In this document: positions 25,100-35,335 of the stretch, piece after piece
How the letters are laid out: every line of letters begins with the position of its first letter
Position numbering within the stretch: the stretch's first letter is position 1
Assembly: GCA_902800025.1 (NCBI GenBank)
Contig: CADCDA010000001.1
Coordinates: forward strand, 234,447 to 298,446
Direction: 5' to 3'
From: an uncultured Erysipelotrichaceae bacterium
Lineage (GTDB): Bacteria; Bacillota_I; Bacilli_A; RFN20; CAG-826
Length of the DNA: 64,000 bases
Translations under genes and position numbers: made by a program
The notes under the pieces: generated by a model
Databases searched by the model: none
What the model saw: only the letters and a program-made list of their open reading frames with translations
Told to the model about the DNA's origin: nothing

Positions 25100-26473
25100 T
25101 TAATGACCTCCTGAAGCAACAACTTCATCGAATGATTTACCAGCGAGTAAACCATCGATTTGATTATTAAGTTCAAGACACACACCGACGACGATGATCA
25201 TTCCAGTTCCACCAAGAACTAAGGAATTATCTCCACCAAAGACTCCGCTTAATGTGAGGATTGATGGGAGTGAAGCAATGATTACGAGTGCAAATGCACC
25301 GATACAAGTCACTCTATTAAGAACGCGTCTAATGTATCTTTCGGTTTCAATACCAGGTTTAACCCCTGGAATATAGGAACCATTCTTTTGGAAATTCTCC
25401 GCCATTTGTTGCGGATCAATTTGCAAGTTCGCATAGAAGAAAGTGAAGGCAACTGTGAGGACAATATAGATTAATAATCCCCAAGGCATTGACCAACTTC
25501 CCATGTCATACATTTCGCTCGTTGAGAAGATCTTGAGCCAATAAGCATCACTAGCGTTGCTATCAACGAAGGCTGCGATGACACTTGGTGCCATCATTAA
25601 TGAGCTTGCGAAGATAACTGGGATAACTCCAGCGCTATTGATCTTAATTGGTAAGAAGCTTGCTCTAGCCATACTTTGAGTTTGTCCACCGCTCTTTCCA
25701 CTATGTTGAATAGGGATTTTACGTTGTGATAACTCAACGAATGTAACGAAGGCGATAATGACGAGATATGCTAGGACATACAGTATAAATTTGAATACGC
25801 CAGCAATAACTAAGTTCTCTGGGCTACCAGCGGTAGTAGAGATATAAGTTGTAAATGCGTGGGCGAATTGATTTGGTAAGGAACAGACGATACCAGCAAA
25901 GATGATCATTGAGATACCGTTTCCAATACCCTTAACTGAAATTTGGTCGCCTAGCCACATCACAATCATAGTACCAGCGAGCATAACGATGATGATATAG
26001 AGATAACCTAACCATTCAGCGTTATTTGCTTTTAAGGCATCCATGAGTGGGAATTCAACTTCCGCGGATGTGTTTTCGATTGTTTTGATAATACCATACG
26101 CTTGTACCGCACCTAATAATAAGGTAAGGTAACGTGTCGCGTATTCCATTTTCTTTCTTCCGTATTGTCCTTGACGTCTGAGCTCTGCTAGAGCAGGAAG
26201 GACATCCGTTGATAATAACTGAACAATAATTTGCGCAGTGATGTACGGAGAGACGCCAAGAGCGAAGATGGAGAACGTTTGAAGTGTTCCACCACCTAAC
26301 ATATTCATGAGTGATAAGGCAGAACCAGAGTTGAGGTAGTCTTCTAATCCCCCTGGATTAACACCTGGGACTGTTATCTGTGCTCCGATACGGAAGATAA
26401 AGAGAATGAGAACCGTGAACAAAATACGGTTCATGATTTCTTTATTTTTAAGAATCGAAGCAATCTTTTTCAT
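25100..26473 (-). CDS. secY: Protein translocase channel subunit SecY
   Basis: 457 aa with about ten hydrophobic segments. The conserved cytoplasmic motif QRKIPIQHSG and the FLPIKINSAGVIPVIFASS / TFFYANLQIDPQQMAENFQKNG stretches are present. It forms the SecYEG channel for protein export and insertion. Within the spc operon between rplO and adk. Confidence 0.98.
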   Translation of the reverse strand: MKKIASILKNKEIMNRILFTVLILFIFRIGAQITVPGVNPGGLEDYLNSGSALSLMNMLGGGTLQTFSIFALGVSPYITAQIIVQLLSTDVLPALAELRRQGQYGRKKMEYATRYLTLLLGAVQAYGIIKTIENTSAEVEFPLMDALKANNAEWLGYLYIIIVMLAGTMIVMWLGDQISVKGIGNGISMIIFAGIVCSLPNQFAHAFTTYISTTAGSPENLVIAGVFKFILYVLAYLVIIAFVTFVELSQRKIPIQHSGKSGGQTQSMARASFLPIKINSAGVIPVIFASSLMMAPSVIAAFVDSNASDAYWLKIFSTSEMYDMGSWSMPWGLLIYIVLTVAFTFFYANLQIDPQQMAENFQKNGSYIPGVKPGIETERYIRRVLNRVTCIGAFALVIIASLPSILTLSGVFGGDNSLVLGGTGMIIVVGVCLELNNQIDGLLAGKSFDEVVASGGH

Positions 26474-26474
26474 A

Positions 26475-26915
26475 TTAGATTACCTCAGCTGTACCACCAG
26501 CGTTTTTAATCGCTTCTTCAGCACTCTTAGAGAACTTAGCGGCTTGAACAGTTAATTTCTTTTCAAGTTTGCCAGCACCTAAGACTTTGACACCATGGAA
26601 TTCTTTTCCGATGAGTCCGACTTCTTTTAATAACGCTGGGGTGACTAATGTACCTTCATCAAATCTGTTTAAATCGTTCACATTGACGACAGCATATTCA
26701 ACGCGGTTGACGTTCTTGAAGCCTCTTTTTGGAAGTCTTCTCCATAATGGCATTTGTCCACCTTCAAAGCCGATAGCGACTCCGCCACCACTACGGGCGT
26801 TTTGTCCCTTATGACCTTTACCAGCGGTTTTACCATTACCAGAGCCAATACCTCTACCTCTACGGTAGTCGTTTTGTCTACTGCCTTCTGTGTATTGAAG
26901 TTCATGTAATTTCAT
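26475..26915 (-). CDS. rplO: 50S ribosomal protein L15
   Basis: 146 aa. It starts [22 protein letters not shown] and has [20 protein letters not shown], both diagnostic. It follows rpsE by only 30 nt: rpmD (L30), which lies here in most Bacillota, is absent. Confidence 0.98.
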   Translation of the reverse strand: MKLHELQYTEGSRQNDYRRGRGIGSGNGKTAGKGHKGQNARSGGGVAIGFEGGQMPLWRRLPKRGFKNVNRVEYAVVNVNDLNRFDEGTLVTPALLKEVGLIGKEFHGVKVLGAGKLEKKLTVQAAKFSKSAEEAIKNAGGTAEVI

Positions 26916-26945
26916 TTGTGCACCTCCTTAAACTTTAGTGTTTGA

Positions 26946-27575
26946 TTATTCTTTGGAACGTAATTCCTTCATGGTCTTGTAGCTCTTAAGGTTATTTAAA
27001 CCTTGATTTGTCGCTCTAATGATATTGATTGGAGCGCGGCTACCATAGACTTTGGAACAGACGTTTTGCACACCTGCAAGTTCAAGAATCGCTCTGACTG
27101 GGCCACCAGCGATAATACCAGTACCTTCAGGAGCAGGTTTCAAGTAAACATTACAAGCACCATACTTACCAACGATTTCGTGGGAGATGGTATTTCCTTT
27201 CACTAAGTGAATGGAATATAATTTCTTTCTTGCAGCTTCACTAGCCTTTTTGATGGCATCTGGGACTTCAGCGGCTTTCGCTAATGCGAATCCGTATTGT
27301 CCTTTGTGATCACCAACGACAACTAAGGCTGTGAATTTCATACGACGTCCACCTTTGACGGTTTTGGAAACACGATTGATGAAGACCACTCTTTCTTCCA
27401 TATCGTCTTTTGGTTCACGTCTTTCTTTTCTATCGCCACCTTTACGATCTGGTCTACCGCCTTTGCGGTCACCATGTGGGCGACGATCACCACGAGGGGC
27501 TCTTTCTTCTTTTGGAGCTTCATTTGCTGGAGCTTCTGCTTTTGCTTCTTGAGCAACAACTTTTTCTTCTGCCAT
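26946..27575 (-). CDS. rpsE: 30S ribosomal protein S5 with a charged N-terminal extension
   Basis: 209 aa against a usual ~165. Residues 1-58 are low-complexity, first Ala/Glu/Lys then Arg/Gly/Asp/Lys-rich ([20 protein letters not shown]). The S5 fold begins near [19 protein letters not shown], and the domain-2 loop [12 protein letters not shown] is intact. AAAGGAGAA upstream of 27575 supports the long start, and there is no Met at the core boundary except DDMEERV, which has no SD. One of several extended ribosomal proteins here. Confidence 0.97.
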   Translation of the reverse strand: MAEEKVVAQEAKAEAPANEAPKEERAPRGDRRPHGDRKGGRPDRKGGDRKERREPKDDMEERVVFINRVSKTVKGGRRMKFTALVVVGDHKGQYGFALAKAAEVPDAIKKASEAARKKLYSIHLVKGNTISHEIVGKYGACNVYLKPAPEGTGIIAGGPVRAILELAGVQNVCSKVYGSRAPINIIRATNQGLNNLKSYKTMKELRSKE

Positions 27576-27590
27576 GATTATTCTCCTTTA

Positions 27591-27947
27591 TTAGAATTCT
27601 AAGCCAGCTTCTCTAGCGGCTTCTGCAAGTGCTTTGACACGTCCGTGATAAATATATCCGGATCTATCAAAGACAATCTTTGTGATTTTCTTTGCTTGAG
27701 CTTTCTTAGCGATATCAGCGCCGACTTTTGTCGCAGCTTCAATATTGCTACCATTTTCAAGCTTTAAGCTCATGGATGAGGAAGCGACTAATGTCACTTT
27801 GTTTAAATCATCGATTAATTGAGCTTCGATATTTTTGTTAGAACGATAGACACATAATCTTGGGCATTCTGGTGTGCCAGAAATTTTACTTCTAACACGA
27901 GCATGTCTTCTAACTCTAGAAATGTTTTTACTTTCTTTAGAAATCAT
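27591..27947 (-). CDS. rplR: 50S ribosomal protein L18
   Basis: 118 aa, 5S-rRNA-binding. It shows [35 protein letters not shown] and [24 protein letters not shown], as in the family. Normal length. Confidence 0.98.
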   Translation of the reverse strand: MISKESKNISRVRRHARVRSKISGTPECPRLCVYRSNKNIEAQLIDDLNKVTLVASSSMSLKLENGSNIEAATKVGADIAKKAQAKKITKIVFDRSGYIYHGRVKALAEAAREAGLEF

Positions 27948-27967
27948 CTTATATATCTCCTTTCTAA

Positions 27968-28513
27968 CTATTTCTTACCGCCAGCGCGTTTACCTTCTTT
28001 AAGAGCAACGTGTTCAGTTTTGTAACGAATACCTTTTCCTAAATATGGTTCTGGTGGACGGACTTCTCTGATACGAGCAGCGGTTTGACCAACTGCTTGC
28101 TTGTCAATACCTTCAACAACGATTTCAGTTGGGGAAGGTAATGTCACCTTAACGCCAGTGTTTGGTTTAATGGTGATGGTGTGGCTATATCCAGCCCATA
28201 AGACAACGTCGTTGCCTTGGAGTTGTGCTTTATAACCAATACCTCTCATTTCGAGTTCCTTTTTATAACCTTGAGAAACTCCAACGATGGCGTTATGGAT
28301 ATTAGCACGGGTTGTTCCGTGGTTTTGTTTTGTTTGTTTTTGTTCGTTAGCTCTCTTACAAACTAAGGTAGTTCCTTCAATTTCAACGGTAATACCGTGA
28401 TTGACTGGGACAACTAAGTTGCCTTTAGGACCACTGACCTTGACGGTAGAGCCTTCGACTGTCGCTGTAACGCCAGCAGGAATTTCAATGTGTTTATTAC
28501 CAATACGTGACAT
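27968..28513 (-). CDS. rplF: 50S ribosomal protein L6
   Basis: 181 aa, two-lobed L6. It starts [15 protein letters not shown]; the signature [16 protein letters not shown] is near the C-terminus. Sits near the sarcin-ricin loop in the assembled subunit. Confidence 0.98.
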   Translation of the reverse strand: MSRIGNKHIEIPAGVTATVEGSTVKVSGPKGNLVVPVNHGITVEIEGTTLVCKRANEQKQTKQNHGTTRANIHNAIVGVSQGYKKELEMRGIGYKAQLQGNDVVLWAGYSHTITIKPNTGVKVTLPSPTEIVVEGIDKQAVGQTAARIREVRPPEPYLGKGIRYKTEHVALKEGKRAGGKK

Positions 28514-28526
28514 ATTGAACTACCTC

Positions 28527-28919
28527 CTACCAGACATAAGCGATTACTTCACCACCGATGCCTAAGGTTCTTGCTTTTGCATCAGTCATAACACCTTGTG
28601 AAGTAGAAATGATCGCGATACCTAAACCTTTTAAAACTCTTGGGAGTTTGTCGCAGCCAACGTTAACACGTAAGCCTGGTTTAGAAATCTTCTTTAAGCC
28701 GGAGATGACGCGTGTGCCATCAGCAGCGTACTTTAAGGAAAGTGTTAATTCCTTTTTGGTTGCACCTTTAACTTTATAGTCAACGATGAAGCCTTCTTCT
28801 TTTAAAATCTTTGCGATTTCAACTTTCATCTTGCTAGAAGGCATTTTGACTTGTTCGTATTTTAATGCGTTTGCATTTCTAATGCGGGTAAGCATATCCG
28901 CAATTGGATCTGTCATCAT
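28527..28919 (-). CDS. rpsH: 30S ribosomal protein S8
   Basis: 130 aa. It starts with two Met codons, then [15 protein letters not shown]; the C-terminal signature [31 protein letters not shown] is intact. The first ATG is used here; the second is equally possible. Confidence 0.98.
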   Translation of the reverse strand: MMTDPIADMLTRIRNANALKYEQVKMPSSKMKVEIAKILKEEGFIVDYKVKGATKKELTLSLKYAADGTRVISGLKKISKPGLRVNVGCDKLPRVLKGLGIAIISTSQGVMTDAKARTLGIGGEVIAYVW

Positions 28920-28937
28920 ATTACGTTTTTCCTCCTA

Positions 28938-29123
28938 TTACCAAGATGATTTCTTTAAGCCTGGGATTTCACCCTTGTATGCGAGTTCACGGATACAAAT
29001 ACGGCATAAATGGAATTTTGAATAGACAGCGTGAGGACGTCCGCAACGTTCACAACGAGTATATTCTCTGACTTTGTACTTTTGTGGTCTCGCGCAGCGG
29101 ACCTTAGCACTTGTTTTTGCCAT
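28938..29123 (-). CDS. rpsN: 30S ribosomal protein S14, zinc-binding type
   Basis: 61 aa. [21 protein letters not shown] carries two CxxC pairs, the C+ form that needs zinc, and the tail ends GLKKSSW. Only one S14 gene is in view. Confidence 0.98.
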   Translation of the reverse strand: MAKTSAKVRCARPQKYKVREYTRCERCGRPHAVYSKFHLCRICIRELAYKGEIPGLKKSSW

Positions 29124-29143
29124 GACTATTTCGGACTCCTTTC

Positions 29144-30223
29144 TTATCTACTAAATGGCATACCTAATAATTCTAATAATGTGTATGCTTCTTTATCTGT
29201 TTTTGCGGTAGTGACGATAACAACGTCCATACCTCTAACCTTCGCCACCTTATCGTAATCGATTTCTGGGAAGATTAATTGTTCTTTGACACCTAAGGTG
29301 TAGTTACCACGGCCATCGAAGGCGTTTTTGCTAACACCACGGAAGTCACGAACACGTGGGAGAGCGATAGAGACGAGCTTATCGTAGAAATCCCACATTC
29401 TGACGCCTCTAAGAGTGACTTTACAGCCGATGGCTTGTCCTTCTCTTAATTTGAAGGTTGCGATTGATTTCTTCGCATGTGTAATGATTGGTTTTTGACC
29501 AGTGATTTGTGCGAGTTCCGCAACAGCTTCTTCAAGTTTCTTTGCGTCTTGGGTTGCTTCGCCAACACCGATGTTGACGACGATTTTAGCTAAGCCTGGA
29601 ATTTCCATAGAAGACTTGTAATTGAACTTGTCTTGTAAGGCTTTTCTGATTTCAGTTTCGTATTTTTCCTTTAAACGAGGAGTAATAGCGGCCTTTTTAT
29701 TTCCAGTGCCTTTTTTAGCTTCTTTTTTAGCAGGAGCTTTCTTGGCTTCAGCCTTTGGAGCTTCTGCTTTTTCTTCTTTAGCTTTTGGAGCAGCAGCTTT
29801 CTTTTCGGCTTTTGGGGCTTCTTCTTTAGCTTCCGCTTTTGGAGCTTCCTCTTCTTCTGGTAAGACGACTTCTGCATCTTGAGAATTCTTGACGACAGAA
29901 GCAACACCATTCTTGCAAGCGGCTAAAGTTGTATAGCCTTCAGAAGCGAGAACGTTTTGTCCATTTGCGGCTTGAAGTCTGAAACGGAATTCACCAGCTT
30001 TGTCGGTATAGATGACAAACTTTGGATTTTTCTTTTCTTCAACTTCAGCGGCGGTTGTGTCTTCGATTTCTGCAACAGGAGCGACAGTCTTAATGGACTC
30101 AACACCTGCTAAAGCAGATTTTAAAGACTTATAGACTTGAGAGCTGCCAACTGGTTGTCCGTTAGTGGCAACGAGAAGGAAGTTATAACCAGTTTCGGTT
30201 TTCTTAACTGTAAATTTTCCCAT
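29144..30223 (-). CDS. rplE: Ribosomal protein L5 fused to two N-terminal DUF1508 (YegP-like) domains
   Basis: 359 aa, double the usual ~180. Residues 1-50 ([33 protein letters not shown]) and 67-115 ([20 protein letters not shown] then [19 protein letters not shown]) are two tandem DUF1508 repeats; the second is a near-perfect match to the family. Residues ~120-178 are an Ala/Lys/Glu/Pro linker. L5 proper starts about 181 ([22 protein letters not shown]) and is complete to [11 protein letters not shown]. The long start at 30223 has GGAGGG upstream, and no Met or ribosome site lies at the L5 boundary, so the fusion is translated as one protein. L5 contacts 5S rRNA and the small-subunit head; the DUF1508 role is unknown. 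Confidence 0.95.
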   Translation of the reverse strand: MGKFTVKKTETGYNFLLVATNGQPVGSSQVYKSLKSALAGVESIKTVAPVAEIEDTTAAEVEEKKNPKFVIYTDKAGEFRFRLQAANGQNVLASEGYTTLAACKNGVASVVKNSQDAEVVLPEEEEAPKAEAKEEAPKAEKKAAAPKAKEEKAEAPKAEAKKAPAKKEAKKGTGNKKAAITPRLKEKYETEIRKALQDKFNYKSSMEIPGLAKIVVNIGVGEATQDAKKLEEAVAELAQITGQKPIITHAKKSIATFKLREGQAIGCKVTLRGVRMWDFYDKLVSIALPRVRDFRGVSKNAFDGRGNYTLGVKEQLIFPEIDYDKVAKVRGMDVVIVTTAKTDKEAYTLLELLGMPFSR

Positions 30224-30237
30224 TTTTAGCGCCCTCC

Positions 30238-30543
30238 TTATAACTCAGTGCCACTCTTAAGAGCGACTCTGACTTTCTTTCCTTTAACAACCTTGTGGCC
30301 AATACGAGTTGGCTTTTTGGTTTTTGGATCGACAAGCATAACGTTAGAGGCATCGATTGGAGCATAAATCTCAACGATACTTCCTTCTGGATTTGCTTGT
30401 GTTGGTTTTTTGTGTTTTTTACGGAGGTTGACACCTTCGACGACGACACGATTATTTTTTGGATCAACCTTTTGGATTGCACCAGTCTTACCCTTGTCTT
30501 TGCCGGCGATGACGATAACCTTATCACCTTTAATTAAGTTCAT
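30238..30543 (-). CDS. rplX: 50S ribosomal protein L24
   Basis: 101 aa. The KOW motif [23 protein letters not shown] and [12 protein letters not shown] are clear. It initiates large-subunit assembly. The fused rplE gene starts 14 nt after its stop. Confidence 0.98.
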   Translation of the reverse strand: MNLIKGDKVIVIAGKDKGKTGAIQKVDPKNNRVVVEGVNLRKKHKKPTQANPEGSIVEIYAPIDASNVMLVDPKTKKPTRIGHKVVKGKKVRVALKSGTEL

Positions 30544-30556
30544 GACGGTCTCCTCC

Positions 30557-30934
30557 TTATAACACTTCTGGTGCTAAGGAAACAATTTTCATGAATCCTT
30601 CAATACCAGTTTCTCTTAACTCACGAGCGACAGGTCCGAAGACACGTGTGCCGATTGGAGCATTATCATCATTAATGATAACAACTGCGTTGTCATCAAA
30701 GGCGATTGTGCTACCATCTGCTCTTTGAGTTGGTTTTTTACATCTAACGATGACACATCTCACAACGTCACCTTTTTTCACTTTTCCATTTGGAATAGCT
30801 TCTTTAACGGAACATTTGATGATGTCACCAATGTATGATGTTTTTCTTTTACTTCCTCCGTAGAGGGTGAAAGCGCGAACTTTACGAGCGCCACTATTGT
30901 CTGCGACAACAAGGTTCGTTTCCTTTTGGATCAT
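30557..30934 (-). CDS. rplN: 50S ribosomal protein L14
   Basis: 125 aa. [19 protein letters not shown] and the C-terminal [23 protein letters not shown] tail identify L14. Stop and the rpsQ end are separated by 2 nt upstream. Confidence 0.97.
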   Translation of the reverse strand: MIQKETNLVVADNSGARKVRAFTLYGGSKRKTSYIGDIIKCSVKEAIPNGKVKKGDVVRCVIVRCKKPTQRADGSTIAFDDNAVVIINDDNAPIGTRVFGPVARELRETGIEGFMKIVSLAPEVL

Positions 30935-30936
30935 AA

Positions 30937-31329
30937 TTATTCGGCCTCCTTTTCTTTTTTAACTTCTTCAGCTACTTCTTTCTCTGCCGCAGGTTTCTTT
31001 TCGACTTCTTCGACAGCAATTTCACCAGTTAAAATTTCTTCTTTTAATTCTTTTTCTGCTTCCTTAACGGATAATTCAGCATTCTTATCGATGCTAACAA
31101 GTCTGAATCTCTTTGTAGCGGATAACTTACGTGTTTCCATAATAGTCACTGTATCGCCAGGTTTAGCTTCATTGTTTTCATCGTGCGCGTAATACTTCTT
31201 TCTATATTTAACGCGCTTTCCATATTTTGTGTGTTTCTTGTGAGTTTCAACAAGGACAACAATGGTCTTGTCGTTCTTATTGCTAACAACCACACCTTGA
31301 ATGGAACGTCTTAAATTTCTTTCTTCCAT
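30937..31329 (-). CDS. rpsQ: 30S ribosomal protein S17 with a C-terminal tail
   Basis: 130 aa; the OB-fold core ([21 protein letters not shown] ... [23 protein letters not shown]) ends near residue 82. It is followed by ~48 residues of Glu/Lys/Ala/Val ([20 protein letters not shown]... [13 protein letters not shown]), probably helical or disordered. Usual length is about 85. Confidence 0.96.
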   Translation of the reverse strand: MEERNLRRSIQGVVVSNKNDKTIVVLVETHKKHTKYGKRVKYRKKYYAHDENNEAKPGDTVTIMETRKLSATKRFRLVSIDKNAELSVKEAEKELKEEILTGEIAVEEVEKKPAAEKEVAEEVKKEKEAE

Positions 31330-31343
31330 TTCTCATGTTCTCC

Positions 31344-31541
31344 TTATTTGCTTTCGAGTTCTCTTTCGCGTAACACCATGTTGACGCGGGCGATGTCTCT
31401 TCTCACAGTAATGACATCTTCACCTCTTTCGAGTGTACCGACGGCTTTTTTACGTCTTAACTCAAAGAGTTGTTCTTTAAGCGAGTAGAGCTTTTCTTTA
31501 AGCTCGCTTGTAGACATTTCACGGACTTCACTAATTTTCAT
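31344..31541 (-). CDS. rpmC: 50S ribosomal protein L29
   Basis: 65 aa, two-helix protein by the exit tunnel. MKISEVREMSTSELKEKLYSLKEQLFELR and the RRDIARV segment near the C-terminus fit the family. Confidence 0.97.
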   Translation of the reverse strand: MKISEVREMSTSELKEKLYSLKEQLFELRRKKAVGTLERGEDVITVRRDIARVNMVLRERELESK

Positions 31542-31546
31542 AGCTC

Positions 31547-31957
31547 TTACTCTCCTTTTCCGACAACTTTACATTTGAGTGGGAGTTTGTACGCTGCAAG
31601 TCTTAACGCTTCACGAGCGATTTCAGGAGCGACACCTCCGATTTCAAACATAACTCTGCCTTCTTGAACGACTGCAACCCAATCCTCTGGTGAACCTTTA
31701 CCGGAACCCATACGGACTTCTGCAGGCTTTTTGGTTTTTGCTAAGTGAGGGAAAATTCTAATCCAAATTTGTCCTCCACGTTTTGTGTATCTTGATAAAA
31801 CGATACGAGCGGCTTCGATTTGTCTGGTTGTAACCCAAGCACCTTCAAGAGCTTGTAAGCCAAATTCACCAAAGCTGATTTCTGTTCCGCCTTTGGAGTG
31901 ACCTTCGTATCTTAAGATATGAGGACGGCGATATTTAACACGTTTTGGTTGTAACAT
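31547..31957 (-). CDS. rplP: 50S ribosomal protein L16
   Basis: 136 aa from the ATG at 31957 ([14 protein letters not shown]), the family's normal N-terminus. An in-frame upstream start inside rpsC is rejected. The AAAGGAG ribosome site lies in the rpsC stop region. The [16 protein letters not shown] loop near the A-site tRNA elbow is conserved. Confidence 0.97.
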   Translation of the reverse strand: MLQPKRVKYRRPHILRYEGHSKGGTEISFGEFGLQALEGAWVTTRQIEAARIVLSRYTKRGGQIWIRIFPHLAKTKKPAEVRMGSGKGSPEDWVAVVQEGRVMFEIGGVAPEIAREALRLAAYKLPLKCKVVGKGE

Positions 31958-31962
31958 GTGGC

Positions 31963-32634
31963 TTATTCTCCTTTCTCTTTTTTGGCGAGTTCTGGGCGGA
32001 TTTCTCCACGACAGATCCAAACCTTAACACCTAAGCGGCCATATTGAGTGGCGGCTTCGGTATGAGCATAGTCAATATCGCTACGTAAGGTATGTAGAGG
32101 AATAATTCCTTCCTTGTAGCCTTCTGCTCTAGCGATATCAGCACCACCAAGACGTCCACCGACAACGGTACGGCATCCTTTGGCGCCAGCTTTTCTAACT
32201 CTTTGAATCGCTTTCTTTTGAACGGTTCTGAAGCTTGCTCTTTCTTCTAATTGTTTAGCGATTGATTGAGCGACGATGTTCGCATCTAAATCTGGGTTTT
32301 TAACTTCGATAACGTCAACTCTTAAGTTGTTGTTCTTTGTTAATTTCACTAATGCTTCTTTAACAGCGAGGATGTTTTTACCATCGGTACCGATGACAAC
32401 ACCTGGACGAGCAACGAATAATTTGACGACGATGGAGTTACCTTTATCGCTTTTGGTTCTTTCAATTTCGATGTGAGATAATAAAGCTTCTTTTAAGGAA
32501 CCTTCGAGATATTTACGAATTTTGATGTCTTCGTTTAAATAAACAGGGAATTCTTTATCTGCAGCGTACCAACGAGAATTCCAATCTCTGTTGACACCGA
32601 TACGCATTCCTACTGGATTAACCTTGTGACCCAT
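31963..32634 (-). CDS. rpsC: 30S ribosomal protein S3
   Basis: 223 aa. It starts [24 protein letters not shown], with a KH domain ([12 protein letters not shown]; the usual GxxG-like loop) and a C-terminal domain [10 protein letters not shown]. Part of the mRNA entry helicase. The tail is short. Confidence 0.98.
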   Translation of the reverse strand: MGHKVNPVGMRIGVNRDWNSRWYAADKEFPVYLNEDIKIRKYLEGSLKEALLSHIEIERTKSDKGNSIVVKLFVARPGVVIGTDGKNILAVKEALVKLTKNNNLRVDVIEVKNPDLDANIVAQSIAKQLEERASFRTVQKKAIQRVRKAGAKGCRTVVGGRLGGADIARAEGYKEGIIPLHTLRSDIDYAHTEAATQYGRLGVKVWICRGEIRPELAKKEKGE

Positions 32635-32650
32635 GTAACTATCTCCTTTC

Positions 32651-33130
32651 TTATCTCATTTTGACCACAACTGTGATGTGGCTATTTCTTTTCACTAAAC
32701 CACTAGCGGAACCTTTCGCTCTTGGTAAGTATCTTCTCATTTTTAAGCCGTCATTAGCATAGATTTGAGCGATATATAATCTTTCTTCATCAAAACCGAA
32801 ATTGTTGATGGCGTTAGCAGCAGCGGACTTGATGACTTTTGTAACAGGCTCGCTCGCCGCGCGATTAATATTCTTTAATAAACCTAATGCGACTTTGACG
32901 TCTTTACCCCTGACTTGATCGATGACAAGTCTTACTTTTCTAGGAGTAACTCTTACATTGTAAGCTGTTGCTCTTGCTTCAGTTGGGGTTGGTTTCTTTG
33001 GAGCTTCTTCAACTTTAGAAGCTTTCTTAGCTTTCTTAGGAGCTTCAGCTTTTGGGGCTTCTTCTTTAACTTCAGCAACTTCAGCTTTTTTGGAAGCTTT
33101 CTTTGCTGGGGCTTTCTTTTCTTCTGCCAT
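32651..33130 (-). CDS. rplV: 50S ribosomal protein L22 with a charged N-terminal extension
   Basis: 159 aa against a usual ~112. Residues 1-50 are Ala/Lys/Glu/Pro repeats ([26 protein letters not shown]). The L22 fold starts near [24 protein letters not shown], and the tunnel hairpin and C-terminal SHITVVV are intact. ATG at 33130 is preferred to the adjacent GTG because AGGAGG is then 8 nt away. The extension resembles the rplE linker in composition. Confidence 0.96.
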   Translation of the reverse strand: MAEEKKAPAKKASKKAEVAEVKEEAPKAEAPKKAKKASKVEEAPKKPTPTEARATAYNVRVTPRKVRLVIDQVRGKDVKVALGLLKNINRAASEPVTKVIKSAAANAINNFGFDEERLYIAQIYANDGLKMRRYLPRAKGSASGLVKRNSHITVVVKMR

Positions 33131-33145
33131 CACGCTTACCTCCTA

Positions 33146-33439
33146 TTACTTGCCAGCCGCAGCTGCTTTATCTTCAGCAGTGTGGCCTGTGTGACCGGTG
33201 TATTTTCTGGTTGGAGAGAATTCACCGAGTTTATGTCCGACCATATCATCTGTGACATACACAGAGATGTGTTCTCTTCCGTTATAGACCGCGAAGGTGT
33301 GTCCGACGAAAGATGGATAAATTGTTGAACGGCGGGACCATGTCTTAATGACTTCTTTTTTGCCAGCAGCGTTTAAAGCTTCGACTTTTTTCATTAAATG
33401 GTCATCAACGAATGCGCCTTTTTTCAAACTTCTTGCCAT
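33146..33439 (-). CDS. rpsS: 30S ribosomal protein S19
   Basis: 97 aa. [23 protein letters not shown] and [41 protein letters not shown] are fully conserved S19. Confidence 0.98.
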   Translation of the reverse strand: MARSLKKGAFVDDHLMKKVEALNAAGKKEVIKTWSRRSTIYPSFVGHTFAVYNGREHISVYVTDDMVGHKLGEFSPTRKYTGHTGHTAEDKAAAAGK

Positions 33440-33451
33440 TGTTCGCTCCTC

Positions 33452-34285
33452 CTATTTCGCGTTACGTCTACGGACGATTAATTTGGTAGACTTTTTCTTG
33501 TTGTTTCTGGTCTTAACGCCTAATGCACGTTTGCCCCAAGGAGTTCTTGGTGCGTCACGTCCAACAGGACATTTACCTTCACCACCACCATGTGGGTGGT
33601 CATTTGGGTTCATAACAGAACCACGGACTGTTGGTCTAACACCGTACCAACGGGTTTTACCAGCTTTACCTAAATTGATTAAGTTCCAGTCTTCGTTACC
33701 GACAGCACCGATGGTGGCGCGGCATTCCGCTAAAACTTTTCTCATTTCGCCGCTTTGTAAACGAAGCATAACATATTTACCTTCGCTACCAAGCACTTGT
33801 GCGGCAGCACCAGCTGCTCTACACATTTGTCCACCCTTACCTGGAACTAATTCCACGTTGTGGACGAATGTACCTTCAGGAATACTCTTGAGGGCCATCG
33901 CGTTTCCTACTTTAATATCGCAGGCAACGCCAGATATGATTTTATCCCCGACTTTGAGATCTTTTGGTGCGAGAATGTATCTCTTTTCACCATCTGCGTA
34001 TGCGACTAAGCAAATATTCGCATTACGGTTTGGATCGTACTCAACAGTCTTTACAACAGCAGGGATATTGTCCTTATTACGTTTGAAGTCAACTAAACGG
34101 TATTTTCTTTTGTGACCTCCACCAATGTGACGGCAGGTGATAACGCCTTGGTTATTTCTTCCGCCACTCTTTGATAAAGTGACTAATAAACTTTTTTCAG
34201 GAGTGCTAGTTGTAATTTCTTCGAATGTCGAGTTTGTCATGTTTCGTCTACTTGCTGAAGTAGGCTTGTAAGTTCTAATTGACAT
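33452..34285 (-). CDS. rplB: 50S ribosomal protein L2
   Basis: 277 aa, peptidyl-transferase-centre assembly protein. [39 protein letters not shown] and the catalytic-region loop [20 protein letters not shown] with its conserved histidine are present. Confidence 0.98.
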   Translation of the reverse strand: MSIRTYKPTSASRRNMTNSTFEEITTSTPEKSLLVTLSKSGGRNNQGVITCRHIGGGHKRKYRLVDFKRNKDNIPAVVKTVEYDPNRNANICLVAYADGEKRYILAPKDLKVGDKIISGVACDIKVGNAMALKSIPEGTFVHNVELVPGKGGQMCRAAGAAAQVLGSEGKYVMLRLQSGEMRKVLAECRATIGAVGNEDWNLINLGKAGKTRWYGVRPTVRGSVMNPNDHPHGGGEGKCPVGRDAPRTPWGKRALGVKTRNNKKKSTKLIVRRRNAK

Positions 34286-34322
34286 TACTTTTTCCTCCTA
34301 TATTTAAGAATAACGAACTAAA

Positions 34323-34673
34323 TTATTCTTTGAATAAGTCGATTGCTTCACCTTCATGAATGGTGACAATCGCTTTCTTATAACCTTGGATACTGCCTTG
34401 ATAGCGAGTTCCTCTGGTTGTTGCTTTTGCGTGAACGTTCACGATTCTGACATCGTCAACCTTGACTTGGAAGATTCTTTCAAATGCAAGTTTAACTTCA
34501 GTTCTGTTACTTGTTGGCGCAACTCTAACTGTGACTTTGTTTTCGTTTTGCATCTTTGCCATACTCTTTTCAGTGATAATTGGCTTAGAGATGACGGCAA
34601 AGTCTTTTTCAGTTGCTTTTGGGAAGCCTGCTTTCTTTGCTGGTGCCGCTTCAACTTTCTTTTTGGCTGCCAT
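34323..34673 (-). CDS. rplW: 50S ribosomal protein L23
   Basis: 116 aa; exit-tunnel protein that docks SRP and trigger factor. Residues 1-22 are an Ala/Lys-rich extension (AAKKKVEAAPAKKAG); the core follows from FAVISKPIITEKSMA. The 37-nt spacing to rplB is a little longer than elsewhere in the operon. Confidence 0.97.
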   Translation of the reverse strand: MAAKKKVEAAPAKKAGFPKATEKDFAVISKPIITEKSMAKMQNENKVTVRVAPTSNRTEVKLAFERIFQVKVDDVRIVNVHAKATTRGTRYQGSIQGYKKAIVTIHEGEAIDLFKE

Positions 34674-34674
34674 A

Positions 34675-35313
34675 TTACTTCAACGCCTCCTCAATCTTCT
34701 TAATAGCGGATTCACTTGCCACTAACTTTTCAGCGTTTAATAAGTCATAAACGGAAACGTTATCGGTTGTGACCACTTTTGCGTAAGCGACGTTACGGAC
34801 GCTTGCGAATAAGTTTTCATCAATTTCTTCGACGACGACTAAGGTCTTAACTTCGCTCTTGAGAACTTGTAACATCTTGACGAATTCTTTTGTTTTCTTG
34901 TCAGCAAACTTGATTTCATCAACGACCACTAAGTTGTCTGGGGTCTTAAGAGATAAAGCACTTCTTAAGGCTAATTGATGTTCTTTCCTGTTTTGGGATA
35001 AGGTGTAGTTTTGGGTACCAACTGGTCCAAAGACTGTTCCACCACCAACCCACACTGGTGATCTGGAGCTACCCGCACGGGCTCTACCAGTACCTTTTTG
35101 TCTCCATGGTTTCTTACCACCACCGGAAACTTCATGTCTCACCTTTGTCTTAGCAGTGGCTTGACGTGAATTTGCTTGTTCTACTTGGACAGCGTTGAAC
35201 ATTGCTTGTTTGTGAGGTTCAACGGCGAAGACAGAAGCAGCAAGATTGATTTTTTTGACTTCGGCGCCAGCCATGTTAAGAACTTTGACGCTGACGGATT
35301 TCTTTTCTGCCAT
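34675..35313 (-). CDS. rplD: 50S ribosomal protein L4
   Basis: 212 aa. It has the tunnel-extension loop with SGGGKKPWRQKGTGRARAGSSRSP. In several bacteria L4 represses its own S10 operon by binding the leader; the long structured leader at 36388-36520 is a candidate target. Confidence 0.97.
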   Translation of the reverse strand: MAEKKSVSVKVLNMAGAEVKKINLAASVFAVEPHKQAMFNAVQVEQANSRQATAKTKVRHEVSGGGKKPWRQKGTGRARAGSSRSPVWVGGGTVFGPVGTQNYTLSQNRKEHQLALRSALSLKTPDNLVVVDEIKFADKKTKEFVKMLQVLKSEVKTLVVVEEIDENLFASVRNVAYAKVVTTDNVSVYDLLNAEKLVASESAIKKIEEALK

Positions 35314-35335
35314 GATTTTCTATCTCCTTTCGAAC

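Noticed and set aside
29622..29910. Open frames on both strands over the rplE linker
   Set aside because: They reflect the simple Ala/Lys/Glu codon repeats of the linker, which leave other frames free of stops.
33348..34115. A 255-codon plus-strand open frame across rpsS-rplB
   Set aside because: Antisense to highly conserved L2/S19; composition and lack of SD mark it as an artefact.
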